The notes: generated by a model not told the origin, from the sequence alone. Shown: positions 1-12,568, counted from the first letter of the stretch. The stretch: 64,000 bases of DNA from Chloroflexota bacterium (GCA_022821645.1 JAJEDE010000003.1:52952-116951); one strand, 5' to 3'. Program-made: numbers and translations.

Positions 1-1
1 C

Positions 2-1276
2 CTGCGGGACAACGGGCGGCTGGCGCCGTTTCTGCTCATGGGCAGCGCCGCCACCTCGACATTTCAGCTCATCATGGCCCGCGGGCTGGAGCCGCGCGCC
101 TACGCCGAGGCCTTCGCAGTGCTCGGCGCGCTGTCGCTGCTGGTCACCCCGGCGCAGGTCGTTCAGACGCTGGTGGCGCGCCAGGCCGCCGAACTGGTCG
201 CCCTGGGCCGTCTGAACGAACTGCGGACCCTGACTCGATCAATCGTCCGATGGACCGGCCTCGTTTCCCTGATTCTCATGCTCGGAATCGTGGCGGCATC
301 GCCCCTCATTCAGTCCGCGCTCCAGTTGACCTCGCCGTGGCCGGTCGTGGTTGCCGGCGTTGCAGCCGGCGCCCTGACCTTCGAACCGGTGGCGCGCGGC
401 ATTACGCAGGGCGCACGTGAATTCGTCGGCCTCGGCTTCGCCCTGGCCGCGCACGGCTTCGGACGCCTCATCGTCGGCGCGGCAACCGTGCTGGCCGGCG
501 GCGGGGCCACGGGCGCCCTGCTGGCCAGTCCGGCGTCCGCGTTGGGCGGCATCATCTTCGGCTGGCTGAGTGCTCGAGGCGTCTTAAATCGACCGGACGC
601 GCCGTCCGAAACGGAAGCGGCGCCGCTGGGTATTGCGGATCACGTACGCGTGGCCCTGATACTCTTCGCGCTCGCCGGCCTGCTGCACCTGGATGTACTG
701 GCCGTCAAAGCCTTCTTCAGCCCGGATGAAGCCGCCGCCTATGCGGCCCTGGCACTCATCGGACGCATCGTCTTCTGGAGCGGCATGATGGTGGGGGTAG
801 TGCTCTTGCCCTTCGTCGTCTGGCGGGCTGCCGTCGGCGCGGGAGTCATCCGCGCCTACCTGGCGAGCCTGGCCCTGATGGCCGCGGTTTCGGGCGCCTG
901 CGCGCTCATCATCCTGGCGTGGCCCGAAAGTGTGTACGGCTTGGTCTTCGGCGACCGCTACCCACCCTACGCCGAACTGCTTCCCCTCTATGTGGCGGCC
1001 GCCGCGCTGCTGGCCATCGCCGTGGTCACCGCCAGTTTGCACATCGGCGCCGGTCACCTGCGCGTCTGGATTGGCCTGGTCGTTCTATTGGCCGCGACAG
1101 TCGCCGGCTACGCGTTCGCTCACGACTCGCCGCGCGCCGTCCTCACCGTGCTTCTGATCGGGACGGCCGTTGCGGCCATCTACCTGGTAGCGGAGGCAAT
1201 CGCGCTAGCCCATCAACGGCGCACCGAAGGAGCCCGGGCCGAACGTCAGGGCGCGGACGTGCCCTCGCGCCCATAG
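2..1276 (+). CDS. Wzx/MATE-like polysaccharide flippase, 5' truncated by window edge
   Basis: The frame is open from base 2 through the first ATG at 38 (LRDNGRLAPFLLMGS...), so the true start probably lies upstream and only the C-terminal ~425 residues are seen. The protein is almost entirely hydrophobic segments separated by short basic loops, about 10-12 membrane spans by eye, ending in a short polar tail. This is the architecture of the MATE/Wzx (oligosaccharidyl-lipid flippase) superfamily, which moves lipid-linked glycans across the inner membrane. The 3' end overlaps the convergent cupin gene by 31 nt. Neighbouring GDP-sugar genes fit a surface-glycan role. The exact substrate is unknown; another polytopic transporter of the same fold cannot be excluded. 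Confidence 0.65.
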   Translation: MRDNGRLAPFLLMGSAATSTFQLIMARGLEPRAYAEAFAVLGALSLLVTPAQVVQTLVARQAAELVALGRLNELRTLTRSIVRWTGLVSLILMLGIVAASPLIQSALQLTSPWPVVVAGVAAGALTFEPVARGITQGAREFVGLGFALAAHGFGRLIVGAATVLAGGGATGALLASPASALGGIIFGWLSARGVLNRPDAPSETEAAPLGIADHVRVALILFALAGLLHLDVLAVKAFFSPDEAAAYAALALIGRIVFWSGMMVGVVLLPFVVWRAAVGAGVIRAYLASLALMAAVSGACALIILAWPESVYGLVFGDRYPPYAELLPLYVAAAALLAIAVVTASLHIGAGHLRVWIGLVVLLAATVAGYAFAHDSPRAVLTVLLIGTAVAAIYLVAEAIALAHQRRTEGARAERQGADVPSRP

Positions 1277-1620
1277 TCGTCCACCAAGCGCACGACATCG
1301 TCGGGGTGAGGGGTCGAGACTTCCAAAACGCGTACGTCGCCGTGCGGCGCCTCATAGCGGTGCACTTTTCCGGTATCCACGCGCACGCTGGCACCCTCGT
1401 CCAGGTCGCGCGTTTCCAGCGCCTCGGCCGAGTCGCCGATCACCAGCCGCAACCGTCCGTCGAGCACGTAAATCGTCTCGTCCTTTGCCTCGTGATACTG
1501 GAGGCTCAGCCGCGCGCCGGCGTTGATCTCGATGATCTTGCCGATGTACAGCTCGGTCGAGGCGTAGATCACTTCGCGACCCCACGGCTTCGCGACGACG
1601 GTGACGTCCTGGTCGCTCAT
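1246..1620 (-). CDS. PMI-type cupin domain protein (stand-alone)
   Basis: A 124-residue protein beginning MSDQDVTVVAKPWGRE, with the KPWG-type entry motif and the Q-x-H ... E ... H-x-Y cupin ligands (QYHEAKDE, KVHRYEAP) typical of the cupin domain of type II phosphomannose isomerases / GDP-mannose pyrophosphorylases. It is only this domain, without a nucleotidyltransferase part. The ORF-track start (1749) runs back into the mutase gene. The ATG at 1620 forms an ATGA overlap with the mutase stop and begins the homologous region, so it is preferred. Likely role: sugar-phosphate isomerase or sugar-binding cupin in GDP-mannose/6-deoxyhexose supply; the reaction is inferred from context. Confidence 0.75.
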   Translation of the reverse strand: MSDQDVTVVAKPWGREVIYASTELYIGKIIEINAGARLSLQYHEAKDETIYVLDGRLRLVIGDSAEALETRDLDEGASVRVDTGKVHRYEAPHGDVRVLEVSTPHPDDVVRLVDDYGREGTSAP

Positions 1621-3071
1621 GTGGACGGGACCTCCACCCCGGCGGCACTTGCGCCGATCTCCAGCAGGATGGCCACGCGCTCGGTCGACGTGGTTTCCGT
1701 GTAGACCCGCAGCAGCGGCTCGGTACCCGAGAACCTGATCAGGAGCCAACTCTCGTCGTCCAGGTAGTACTTGAACCCATCCATCTCGTTGCGGCGCAAC
1801 ACGCGCGACCCATCAATGGCGTCCGGCATCCAGACCTGCACCCGCGCCTCGATTTCCGCTCGCTCCTCCGCCGGAAACTCCAGGTCGTACCTGGCGTAGT
1901 GGTACTCGCGCCCCAGCCTCTCGAACAACAGTGCTACCAGTTCGGCTGGGGTCTTGCCCTCGCGCGCCATCAGGTCCAGGAAATACAGCCCCGCCACCAC
2001 GCCGTCGCGCTCCGGCATGTGCGGCTGAAACACGTACCCGCCGCTCTCTTCGCCGCCCATCACCGCGTTGAGGTCCCGCATGGCCGGGGCCACGAACTTC
2101 ATGCCCACGCCGACTTCTTCCACGTGCACGTCGTACTGCTGGCCGAGTCGTTCCAGCATCGAGGACGTCGTGAGCGTCTTTACGAGCGGCTGCCGCAGCC
2201 CGCCGTGTTCAAGGAAGTAGTACGCCAGCAGGCCGATCGTGCGCAGTTGGTCCACGAACTCGCCGTCTTCGTCCACGACTCCCAGCCGGTCGCCGTCGCC
2301 GTCCGTGACGATGCCGACGGCGGCTGAAGTGTCTCGAACCACCTTCGCGGCCTCGTCCGTCTGCGGCGGGATCGGCTCCGGCCGCGCCAGGCCTGGAAAC
2401 CGCGGGTTCCACTCGCTGTGGATCTCGGTCACGTCAAGCCGCCCACCCTCGAGAATCCGGGGCAGCCATCCGGCGGCCGAGCCATACATTGCGTCCACAA
2501 CCACCCGCATGTCGCGGGCGCGCAGCGCTTCCAGGTCCACCAGGTTGGCGACGTGATTGAGATATGCGGCATCCGGACTGAACGGGCGCAGCAGCCCTGC
2601 CCGCTCAGCCGTCACCGCATCCAGGAAACCCACGTCGTCACCGTCGACCTCGGCGACCGCGGTCTCGATCAAGGCCAGGGCGTCGGGGTCCACGGCCGCT
2701 CCAGTGGCCGTGCGAACCTTGAATCCGTTGTCCGCCGGCGGATTGTGGCTGGCGGTGATCATGACCGCCCCGGCGGCGCGTATATCAGCGGTGCTGAAGG
2801 CCGCCACTGGTGTCGGGCAGGGCGTGTCGACGAGATGCACCGGGATGCTGTTGCCGGCCAGCACCGACGCCACGTACGGGGCGAAGCGCTCCGAACCGAA
2901 ACGGCGGTCGTACCCGACCACGATGCCGTTCTCCCAGCGCCAGTTGCGCCGCACGAAGGTTGCAAAGCCCTGGGCAACGCGGCCGACGTTGCGGAACGTG
3001 TAGTCGCCGCCTATGACGGCACGCCAGCCGTCCGTCCCAAATCTGATAGGTGTTTCGGCCAGGGGCGCCAT
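1617..3071 (-). CDS. Phosphomannomutase/phosphoglucomutase (alpha-D-phosphohexomutase)
   Basis: 484 residues from ATG 3071, the usual size for the family. Signature sites are present in order: the phosphoserine loop ITASHNPP (Ser108), the metal site DGDGDR (about 257-262), the sugar-specificity loop GGEESGG (about 345) and the phosphate-binding RFSGTEP near the C terminus. It interconverts hexose-6-phosphate and hexose-1-phosphate in the cytoplasm, here probably feeding GDP-mannose synthesis. The ORF-track start at 3260 would add 63 unrelated residues over the upstream gene. ATG 3071 starts 1 nt after the epimerase stop, and the gene ends in a 4-nt overlap with the cupin. Mannose versus glucose preference cannot be read from sequence. 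Confidence 0.92.
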   Translation of the reverse strand: MAPLAETPIRFGTDGWRAVIGGDYTFRNVGRVAQGFATFVRRNWRWENGIVVGYDRRFGSERFAPYVASVLAGNSIPVHLVDTPCPTPVAAFSTADIRAAGAVMITASHNPPADNGFKVRTATGAAVDPDALALIETAVAEVDGDDVGFLDAVTAERAGLLRPFSPDAAYLNHVANLVDLEALRARDMRVVVDAMYGSAAGWLPRILEGGRLDVTEIHSEWNPRFPGLARPEPIPPQTDEAAKVVRDTSAAVGIVTDGDGDRLGVVDEDGEFVDQLRTIGLLAYYFLEHGGLRQPLVKTLTTSSMLERLGQQYDVHVEEVGVGMKFVAPAMRDLNAVMGGEESGGYVFQPHMPERDGVVAGLYFLDLMAREGKTPAELVALLFERLGREYHYARYDLEFPAEERAEIEARVQVWMPDAIDGSRVLRRNEMDGFKYYLDDESWLLIRFSGTEPLLRVYTETTSTERVAILLEIGASAAGVEVPST

Positions 3072-3072
3072 C

Positions 3073-4014
3073 CTAGGCTTCCGCCCTGGACGCCACCCGG
3101 CCAGCCTCGAAAAGTGCGTCTCGCAATGAGTCCTCCATGGTGATGCGCGGCTGCCAGCCGGTGTCCTCACGCAGTCGGGTTGCGTCACCGGCCACGACGG
3201 CGCCTTGTCGTCCGGGCGGCAGCTTCCGCTCTTCGTTGATTTCGGCGGCCACGCCGCCAATCTGAATCAGTCGCTCCACGATGTGGCGCAGCGGCCACGC
3301 GCGTCCGGTCGCGACGTTATAGACCGCCCCGGCGCCACCGCAATTGGCCGCGTCCACAATCGCCTCCGCGACGTCGCGCACGTCCACATAGTCCCGGGCG
3401 CCGGCCAGGCTGAAGGTCGGCACCACCGGCTCGGCCTGCCCGTTCAGCATCGCCGCCACGTAGTGCACCTGGCGGCCCGGAAAATACTCGGCCGAACGAC
3501 CCGGCCCAACGCTGCCGAACAAGCGCAACCTCACCACGTCCAATCCATCGGACAGATGGTATTGCAGCGCCTGCAGATCCGCCGCCGCCTTGGTGGTCGC
3601 GTATACGGACGCCGGCCGCAATGGCGCGTCCTCGCTGAGCAACTCGCCGGTCTCGATCCGGCCATAGATCTCCGCGCTGCTCATCGCCACCAGCCGTGCG
3701 CCTGGCGTGTGGCGCAGCATGGCCTGGATCAATCGCAACTGACCCAGCACATTGATGTCGTATGTGCGCTGAGGGTTGGCCTGGGCCTCGCCGGGATTGG
3801 CGACCGCCGCCAGGTTCACCACAACCGAGGGCCGGACGCGCGCCACGACCTCCTCTACCTGGCGGGCATCCTGCAGATCCATCGCTTCAAGCCCCGCGGC
3901 GGCATCGCCTCGATAGGACGCCCCGACGACGTCACGGCCGGCGCCATGGAATGCCTGGACCGTGCGCGTCCCAATAAACCCCGCCGCCCCGGTGACAAGG
4001 ACCGCGCCTGACAC
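3073..4014 (-). CDS. NAD(P)-dependent sugar epimerase/reductase, probably GDP-4-keto-6-deoxymannose reductase (RMD-like)
   Basis: A 313-residue extended-SDR protein with an N-terminal Rossmann motif VTGAAGFIGTR, a serine-containing SSAEIYG strand and the catalytic YxxxK (YATTK). Extended SDRs act on nucleotide-sugars. It sits 14 nt downstream of GDP-mannose 4,6-dehydratase and 1 nt upstream of the hexomutase, so reduction of GDP-4-keto-6-deoxy-mannose to GDP-D-rhamnose is the best guess. The GDP-L-fucose synthase and UDP-sugar 4-epimerase alternatives share the same motifs. Sequence supports the fold strongly and the exact reaction only by context. Confidence 0.78.
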   Translation of the reverse strand: MSGAVLVTGAAGFIGTRTVQAFHGAGRDVVGASYRGDAAAGLEAMDLQDARQVEEVVARVRPSVVVNLAAVANPGEAQANPQRTYDINVLGQLRLIQAMLRHTPGARLVAMSSAEIYGRIETGELLSEDAPLRPASVYATTKAAADLQALQYHLSDGLDVVRLRLFGSVGPGRSAEYFPGRQVHYVAAMLNGQAEPVVPTFSLAGARDYVDVRDVAEAIVDAANCGGAGAVYNVATGRAWPLRHIVERLIQIGGVAAEINEERKLPPGRQGAVVAGDATRLREDTGWQPRITMEDSLRDALFEAGRVASRAEA

Positions 4015-4028
4015 CAGTCTTGCCAGGC

Positions 4029-5030
4029 TCAGCCCGCGCTGCGCCCGGCCGCTATCTCGGCGTGCGCAATCTCATCCGCGACCATCTCGACGTCCGCGTC
4101 CACCATGATGCGGACCAGTTCCTCGAATGTGACCGACGGTTCCCATCCCAGGTCCTCGCGGATGGCCGTGGGATCCCCGATCAGCCGATGAACCTCCGCC
4201 GGCCGAAACAGGTCCTCGCTGACGCTGATGTGGTCCTCGGCGTCAAGTCCCAGGTGGCCGAACGCCAGGTTGGCGAACTCGTTGCCCGAGTGCGTTTCAC
4301 CCGTCGCCAGCACGTAGTCGCGGGGCTCATCCTGTTGCAGCATCAGCCACATCCCGCGCACGAAATCCGGCGCATAGCCCCAGTCGCGCCGCGTCGACAG
4401 GTCGCCAAACGGCACCTCGTCAATCACGCCGTGATGCACGCGCGCCGCCGAATAGCTCAGCTTGCGGGTCACGAACTCCAGTCCGCGCCGGGGCGACTCG
4501 TGGTTGAAGCAGATGCCCGAGCAGGCGAACATTCGATAGCTTTCGCGGTAGTTGATGGTGATCCAGTGCGAGTAAAGCTTGGCGACCCCGTACGGACTGC
4601 GCGGATAGAACGGCGTGGACTCGCTCTGCGGCCACTCCTGTACCTGGCCGAACATTTCGCTGCTTGAGGCCTGGTAGAACTTGATCGTGGGGTCCACCGC
4701 GCGGATGGCTTCCAGCACCCGGGTCGCGCCCAGCGCCGTCACCTCGCCGGTCAGCACCGGCTGTTTCCATGACGCGGGTACAAACGATTGGGCCGCCAGG
4801 TTGTACACCTCGTCCGGCCGGTGCCGCTGCATGATCTCGATCAGTGAGTACTGATCGTGCAAGTCACCCGGCTCAAGCACCAAGTCGTCTTGCAAGTGCT
4901 GGATGCGGCCGTTGTTCTCCGTGCTGGTGCGCCGCACGACGCCCACCACCTTGTAGCCCTTCTCCAGCAGAAACTCCGCCAGATATGAGCCGTCCTGACC
5001 GGTAATGCCCGTAATCAACGCGCAGGGCAT
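4029..5030 (-). CDS. gmd: GDP-mannose 4,6-dehydratase
   Basis: The 333-residue product starts [20 protein letters not shown], the near-invariant GMD cofactor motif. It also has SSSEMFG (catalytic Ser/Glu region), SPYGVAK (YxxxK), and NHESPRRG, all characteristic of GMD rather than other extended SDRs. It converts GDP-D-mannose to GDP-4-keto-6-deoxy-D-mannose. The ATG at 5030 places the Rossmann motif at the N terminus; the ORF-track start 66 nt further up adds a non-homologous leader. First gene of the minus-strand nucleotide-sugar operon, divergent from yqeC across about 110 nt. Confidence 0.95.
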   Translation of the reverse strand: MPCALITGITGQDGSYLAEFLLEKGYKVVGVVRRTSTENNGRIQHLQDDLVLEPGDLHDQYSLIEIMQRHRPDEVYNLAAQSFVPASWKQPVLTGEVTALGATRVLEAIRAVDPTIKFYQASSSEMFGQVQEWPQSESTPFYPRSPYGVAKLYSHWITINYRESYRMFACSGICFNHESPRRGLEFVTRKLSYSAARVHHGVIDEVPFGDLSTRRDWGYAPDFVRGMWLMLQQDEPRDYVLATGETHSGNEFANLAFGHLGLDAEDHISVSEDLFRPAEVHRLIGDPTAIREDLGWEPSVTFEELVRIMVDADVEMVADEIAHAEIAAGRSAG

Positions 5031-5138
5031 GCACAACCCCTGTTCATGGAAACCCGCTCGCAGTGTACGCGCGGCGCTTGTACAACAGCCGCGCAATGCT
5101 CATCGTGACGCCGGGAGCCTGCTCATGAGAGCCGGTTC

Positions 5139-5954
5139 GTGACTTCGCGAGGCGCGTCCATCATGCCGCTGGCGGACATCGCCGGGCCGGGGGACATCGT
5201 GGCCATCGTGGGTGCGGGCGGCAAGACCACCACCATGTTCGCCCTGGCCAACGCGCTCGCGGAGCGCGGCCTGCGGGTGGTGACGACGAAGTCCACCAAC
5301 ATCCACCGACCGTCGCTTGCCCGCTCGCCCCGGCTGCTGATCTCGCCGCCCGACCGTTGGCAAGCCGACCTGCCGCCGGCGCTGGACGCGCATCCCGTCA
5401 TCACCGTCGTAACCGCCGCCCCCACCCCGCGCCGCTACAACGGCATTCCGCCCGATCTGGCGCCCGACCTGCTGCGCGCCTCCGGCGCGGACGTCCTGAT
5501 CGTGGAAGCCGACGGCGCCCGCCGGCGACTGCTCAAGGTTCCGGCGGACCACGAGCCCGCCATGCCGTCCGGCGCGACCATCGTCATGCCCGTGGCCTGC
5601 CTGGCCGCCGTTGGGCGACCTCTGACCGGGCGGCATGTGCACCGTCCTGAGCTGGCCGCCGAAGTCCTCGGCATCGATCCGGGCGCAAACCTTACGATTG
5701 ATCACGTTCTTCAGTTGCTCCTGGACGTACGGGCCGGACGCAAGGCCGCACCCCCCGATGCCCAGTTCTGGCCCGCCTTTACCGCCACCCACAGCGCCGC
5801 CACCGACCAACTCGCTTTCGTTCGCGACGCGCTTGCTAAGCGGCCGGACGTCGCCGGGTGGATCGAGGCGGACGCCGACTGGAGCTACACCGTCTACCGC
5901 CTTGTCTCGCCAGCTCTGGACGCGAGGCGCGACGTGAATCGCAAGCTCGCTTAG
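5139..5954 (+). CDS. yqeC: Selenium-dependent hydroxylase accessory protein YqeC-like
   Basis: A 271-residue P-loop protein with GAGGKTTTMF near the N terminus, EADGARRR in the middle and the downstream HEPAMPS motif; this trio is typical of YqeC, a family linked to maturation of selenium-dependent molybdenum hydroxylases. The GTG at 5139 or the in-frame ATG at 5163 could be the start; the P-loop begins shortly after the second. No molybdenum hydroxylase, selD or MoCo gene is in the window, so the genomic link cannot be tested here. It is convergent with pyrK, the stop codons overlapping by 4 nt (5951-5954), so the two 3' ends share sequence. Confidence 0.8.
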   Translation: MTSRGASIMPLADIAGPGDIVAIVGAGGKTTTMFALANALAERGLRVVTTKSTNIHRPSLARSPRLLISPPDRWQADLPPALDAHPVITVVTAAPTPRRYNGIPPDLAPDLLRASGADVLIVEADGARRRLLKVPADHEPAMPSGATIVMPVACLAAVGRPLTGRHVHRPELAAEVLGIDPGANLTIDHVLQLLLDVRAGRKAAPPDAQFWPAFTATHSAATDQLAFVRDALAKRPDVAGWIEADADWSYTVYRLVSPALDARRDVNRKLA

Positions 5955-6777
5955 CAGCTGGACGTCCGGGCTCTGACGGGGACGTGGTCCCAGGTCCAGG
6001 TGAGGGAGGACTGCGGAAAGACAGGACCGTCGTGGCAGACGCGCTGTGGGCCGGTGGTGGTCTGGACGACGCAGGAGTAGCAGACGCCCATGGCGCAGCC
6101 CATGCGGGCTTCGAGGGAGGTGAAGGCTGGCCGGGGGCCGTGGGAAGCTGCGAGTTCTCCGGTGAGTTCGGCCATCGCCCGCATCATTGGTGTGGGACCG
6201 CAGACGAAGATCTGGTCGCACCAGGCGAAGTGGCCGGGGACCAGGTCGGTTACGAAGCCGTGGTGGCCGAGGGCGCCGTTGTCGGTGGCAATTCGATAGT
6301 CGACGCTTGACTCCAGCCACTCCCGCGGCGTCACCTGGTGGGCATCGCGTCCGCCTGCCAGCAGGCGAACTTGCACACCCTGGGCCGGCGCCAGGTCGGC
6401 GAGCGCAATGAGGGGGGCCAGGCCGATGCCGCCGCCAACCATAAGCGCCCGTCCACGATCTGGCTGAAATTCAAAGCTACCGCCGAGCGGTCCCAGCATG
6501 TCGATTTCAGCCCCGACTGGCTGATCCACCAGCCAGGTGGTTCCGCGGCCGACAGTGTCGATCAGGAAGGCGACGCGTCCGTGATCGGGTTCGATGCGGC
6601 TGAAGCTGAGCGGACGGCGAAGCAACGGATCGAGCTGGTCGGGTGCGCTGCACAGGACGTGGGCGAACTGGCCGGGGCGGGCGCTGGCGGCGATCCGGGG
6701 CGCTTGGTACTCGCACCACCAGAGCCGTTCGGTGATGCGCGAATTGCGCAGCACACGGGCGGATTCGATCCGCCTGG

Positions 6778-6781
<4 letters not shown>
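5951..6781 (-). CDS. pyrK: Dihydroorotate dehydrogenase electron-transfer subunit (PyrK-type iron-sulfur flavoprotein)
   Basis: 276 residues from the ATG at 6781, which forms an ATGA overlap with the carB stop; the longer ORF (to 6886) overlaps carB and is unlikely. An FAD-binding RPLSFSRI motif, an NAD-binding VGGGIGLAPL loop and a C-terminal [2Fe-2S] cluster motif C-x4-C-x2-C-x11-C (CAMGVCYSC...C) are all visible. In class 1B dihydroorotate dehydrogenase, PyrK passes electrons from dihydroorotate oxidation to NAD. The partner pyrD is not in this window although the rest of the operon is, so the partner must be elsewhere or the protein serves another oxidoreductase. Confidence 0.9.
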
Positions 6782-9993
<3,212 letters not shown>

Positions 9994-10020
9994 GGGCTCG
10001 GGTTGCTGGGTTGGTCAGCT

Positions 10021-11220
10021 TCATGCGCTGCGGTCTGCGTCGACGAGGTCGAGGAAGCGGTCGAAGAGGTACTGGTTGTCCTGAGGGCCGGGGCTGGCCT
10101 CCGGGTGATATTGCACCGAGAAGACGGGCAGCGAGTCGTGAGCCAGACCTTCGACTGAGCCGTCGTTCAGGTTGACGTGACTGACGCGGAAGCCGCTGCT
10201 CGGAGGGATGGAAGCCGCATCCACCTGGAAGCCGTGATTCTGGGACGTGATGTGGGCGCGGCCCGTATCCAAGTCCTTGATTGGCTGGTTGGCGCCCCGG
10301 TGGCCGTAAGGAAGCCGGCTGGTGGTTGCGCCGATCGCCAGGCCGAGAATCTGGTGTCCCAGGCAGACGCCCATGAGCGGGCGGCGGCCAATCAGGTCGC
10401 GGACGGTTTCGATGGCTCGATCGGCCTGCTCGGGATCGCCCGGGCCGTTGCAGACCAGGACACCGTCGGGATCGGTGCCCTCGACTTCCTGCACGCTGGC
10501 CCCATAGGGCAGGACGTCCACGTGACATCCGCGGCTGACGAGCGAGCGCACGATGTTGGTCTTGACTCCAACGTCCAGGAGCGCGATGCGCGGAGCGTCG
10601 GCGCGTTGCGGTGGTGTCGGCCAAGGCGCCCAGCGCACAGGACCGGCCACGTGGCGGTCGGGGGTGGTGACCTCGCTCACATAGCGATGCTCGCTGTACG
10701 GAAGCACGCGCTTGGCCGCCTGTATCTGGTCGGCTGCCCATGCCTTCGCGCAGGGCGCCTGGCCGCGAATCCAGGTAAACCGGTCCAAGCCGTTGGCGAC
10801 GCTTGCCGGGGCGCGACGCAGCACGCCGCGCTTGTGGCCCTTGATTCGCAGGGTACGCGTGAGGGCGCGGGTGTCGATGCCCTGAATACCCGGGATTCCG
10901 TGCTGGGCCAGGAAGCCGTGCATGTCGCTCTGCTGGCGCCAGTTGCTGTGGGTCGGCGCCAATTCGCGGACGGCCAGGCCGGCGATCCAGGGCCGGCGCG
11001 ATTCCACGTCGTCGGGATTGACTCCGTAGTTGTCGATGAGCGGATAGGTCATGACGACGATCTGCCCGCGGTAGGAGGCGTCGGTCGAGATTTCCTGGTA
11101 GCCGGTCATGCTGGTGTTGAAGACAACCTCGCCAGCGCCGGGAGCCTCCGCGCCGAAGGCGAAGCCGAAGAAGGTATCGCCGGTCTCGAGAGCGAGGACG
11201 GCGTAGTCGCTAGCCGGCAC
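10021..11220 (-). CDS. carA: Carbamoyl-phosphate synthase small (glutaminase) subunit
   Basis: 399 residues beginning at a GTG (11220). The N-terminal domain carries the conserved FNTSMTGYQEI, and the C-terminal class I glutamine amidotransferase domain has the nucleophile in GVCLGHQ (Cys286) and the His/Glu pair in QYHPEA (His372, Glu374). It hydrolyses glutamine and passes ammonia to CarB. The start overlaps the pyrC stop by 11 nt (GTGCCGGCTAG), suggesting coupled translation. The same 11-nt arrangement recurs at the MBL/pyrC junction. Confidence 0.97.
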   Translation of the reverse strand: MPASDYAVLALETGDTFFGFAFGAEAPGAGEVVFNTSMTGYQEISTDASYRGQIVVMTYPLIDNYGVNPDDVESRRPWIAGLAVRELAPTHSNWRQQSDMHGFLAQHGIPGIQGIDTRALTRTLRIKGHKRGVLRRAPASVANGLDRFTWIRGQAPCAKAWAADQIQAAKRVLPYSEHRYVSEVTTPDRHVAGPVRWAPWPTPPQRADAPRIALLDVGVKTNIVRSLVSRGCHVDVLPYGASVQEVEGTDPDGVLVCNGPGDPEQADRAIETVRDLIGRRPLMGVCLGHQILGLAIGATTSRLPYGHRGANQPIKDLDTGRAHITSQNHGFQVDAASIPPSSGFRVSHVNLNDGSVEGLAHDSLPVFSVQYHPEASPGPQDNQYLFDRFLDLVDADRSA

Positions 11221-12568
11221 GCGCGCCTACCGGCTCCAACGACGCGCGGTTGAAGACTTCAACGCCGTCGACAAAGGTCTGATGGACCACGCCGTGCATC
11301 GGCATCCCGGCCAGCGGCGTGTTCTTGCCCTTCGACTGCAGCAAAGAAGGTTCGACGACGAACTCCTCATCGGGATCGAAGATGGTGATGTCGGCTGGCT
11401 GTCCAGGTTGGAGTGTTCCGCCTGCCAGGTTGTAGCAGCGAGCGGGTTCGACGGTGAGAAACCGCACGGCGTCGCCAAGATCCAAACGGCCGTCGTGGAC
11501 GAGGGTCAGGACGAGGGGCAGGGCCGTCTCGAGTCCTGTAAAGCCGACGGCGGCATGGGCGAACTCCATGTCCTTGTCGTGCAAGGCGTGCGGGGCGTGG
11601 TCGGTCGCGATGCAGTCGATCGTTCCATCGCGCAGCGCCGCGAGCAGGGCGTCACAGTCGCTTTGCTCCCGCAGCGGCGGAGCGACCTTGGTATTGGCGT
11701 CGTAGGGCACCAGCGCGGCGCTGACGGGCTCGGTGCGACCGGCAACCAGGGAATCGGTCAGCGTCAGGTGGTGCGGCGAAACTTCCGCTGTGACGTTGAC
11801 GCCGCGGTCCTTGGCGCGGCGGATGAAGTCGACGGATCCGCCGGAGGTGACGTGAATGCAGTGGTAGCGCCCGCCGGTGAGTTCGGCCAGGAGCAAGTCG
11901 CGCGCCAGCATGATTTCTTCGGCCTGTCGCGGGGTTCCGGGAAGGCCCAGGCGCATGGACGTGGGTCCCTCGTGCATGGCGGTGCCGGTGGTCAGCGCCA
12001 GATCCTCGGCGTGGTTGCTGATGGGTCGCCCGAGTTGCGCGGCGTACTCCAGGGCGTGACGCATGAGCTTGGAGCTTGCTACCGGGATGCCGTCATCGGT
12101 GAATCCGATGGCGCCCGCATCGCTCAAGTCGCCCATCTCCACCAACTGCTTGCCGGCCTGGCCCATGCTCATCGCGGCGAGGACATGGACGCGCACGACC
12201 GCATCAGCGGCCGCCTGCTCCAGGACGTACTCGACCACACTGCGCGAATCGATGACCGGATTGGTGTTGGGCATGGCGCAGACGGTGGTGAAGCCGCCTG
12301 CCGCGGCGGCACGAGTTCCGCTGGCCAAGTCTTCCTTGTACTCGAAGCCTGGCACGCGGAGGTGGGCATGGATGTCCACGAAGCCCGGCGTGACCACGAG
12401 GCCGCGGGCGTCGACAACCATGGGATCGCCCAGGGGCAGCTGACCGTCGGGTGGGTCGATGGCAGCCACGAGACCGTCTTCGATCACCACGTCGGCGACG
12501 CGGTCGAGTCGCTGCGATGGATCAAGCACGCGCCCGCCGCGGATGACGAGCGGCCCGCTATCGGACAC
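11210..12568 (-). CDS. pyrC: Dihydroorotase
   Basis: 452 residues from a GTG at 12568 (VSDSGPLVIRGG), the typical N terminus of class I dihydroorotases; the track's longer ORF starts in the overlapping MBL gene. The metal-binding DIHAHLRVPG (usual DxHxH-R), the substrate motif PNTNP and the ATDHAPH motif are all present. It cyclises carbamoyl aspartate to dihydroorotate with bound zinc. The gene sits between the embedded MBL gene and carA, overlapping each by 11 nt. No missing catalytic residue was noticed. Confidence 0.96.
   Translation of the reverse strand: MSDSGPLVIRGGRVLDPSQRLDRVADVVIEDGLVAAIDPPDGQLPLGDPMVVDARGLVVTPGFVDIHAHLRVPGFEYKEDLASGTRAAAAGGFTTVCAMPNTNPVIDSRSVVEYVLEQAAADAVVRVHVLAAMSMGQAGKQLVEMGDLSDAGAIGFTDDGIPVASSKLMRHALEYAAQLGRPISNHAEDLALTTGTAMHEGPTSMRLGLPGTPRQAEEIMLARDLLLAELTGGRYHCIHVTSGGSVDFIRRAKDRGVNVTAEVSPHHLTLTDSLVAGRTEPVSAALVPYDANTKVAPPLREQSDCDALLAALRDGTIDCIATDHAPHALHDKDMEFAHAAVGFTGLETALPLVLTLVHDGRLDLGDAVRFLTVEPARCYNLAGGTLQPGQPADITIFDPDEEFVVEPSLLQSKGKNTPLAGMPMHGVVHQTFVDGVEVFNRASLEPVGARAG

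Noticed and set aside
5100-6320. 406-aa minus-strand ORF across yqeC and pyrK
   Set aside because: Arg/Pro/Gly-rich, no motif, and antisense to two well-supported genes; a frame shadow of high GC.
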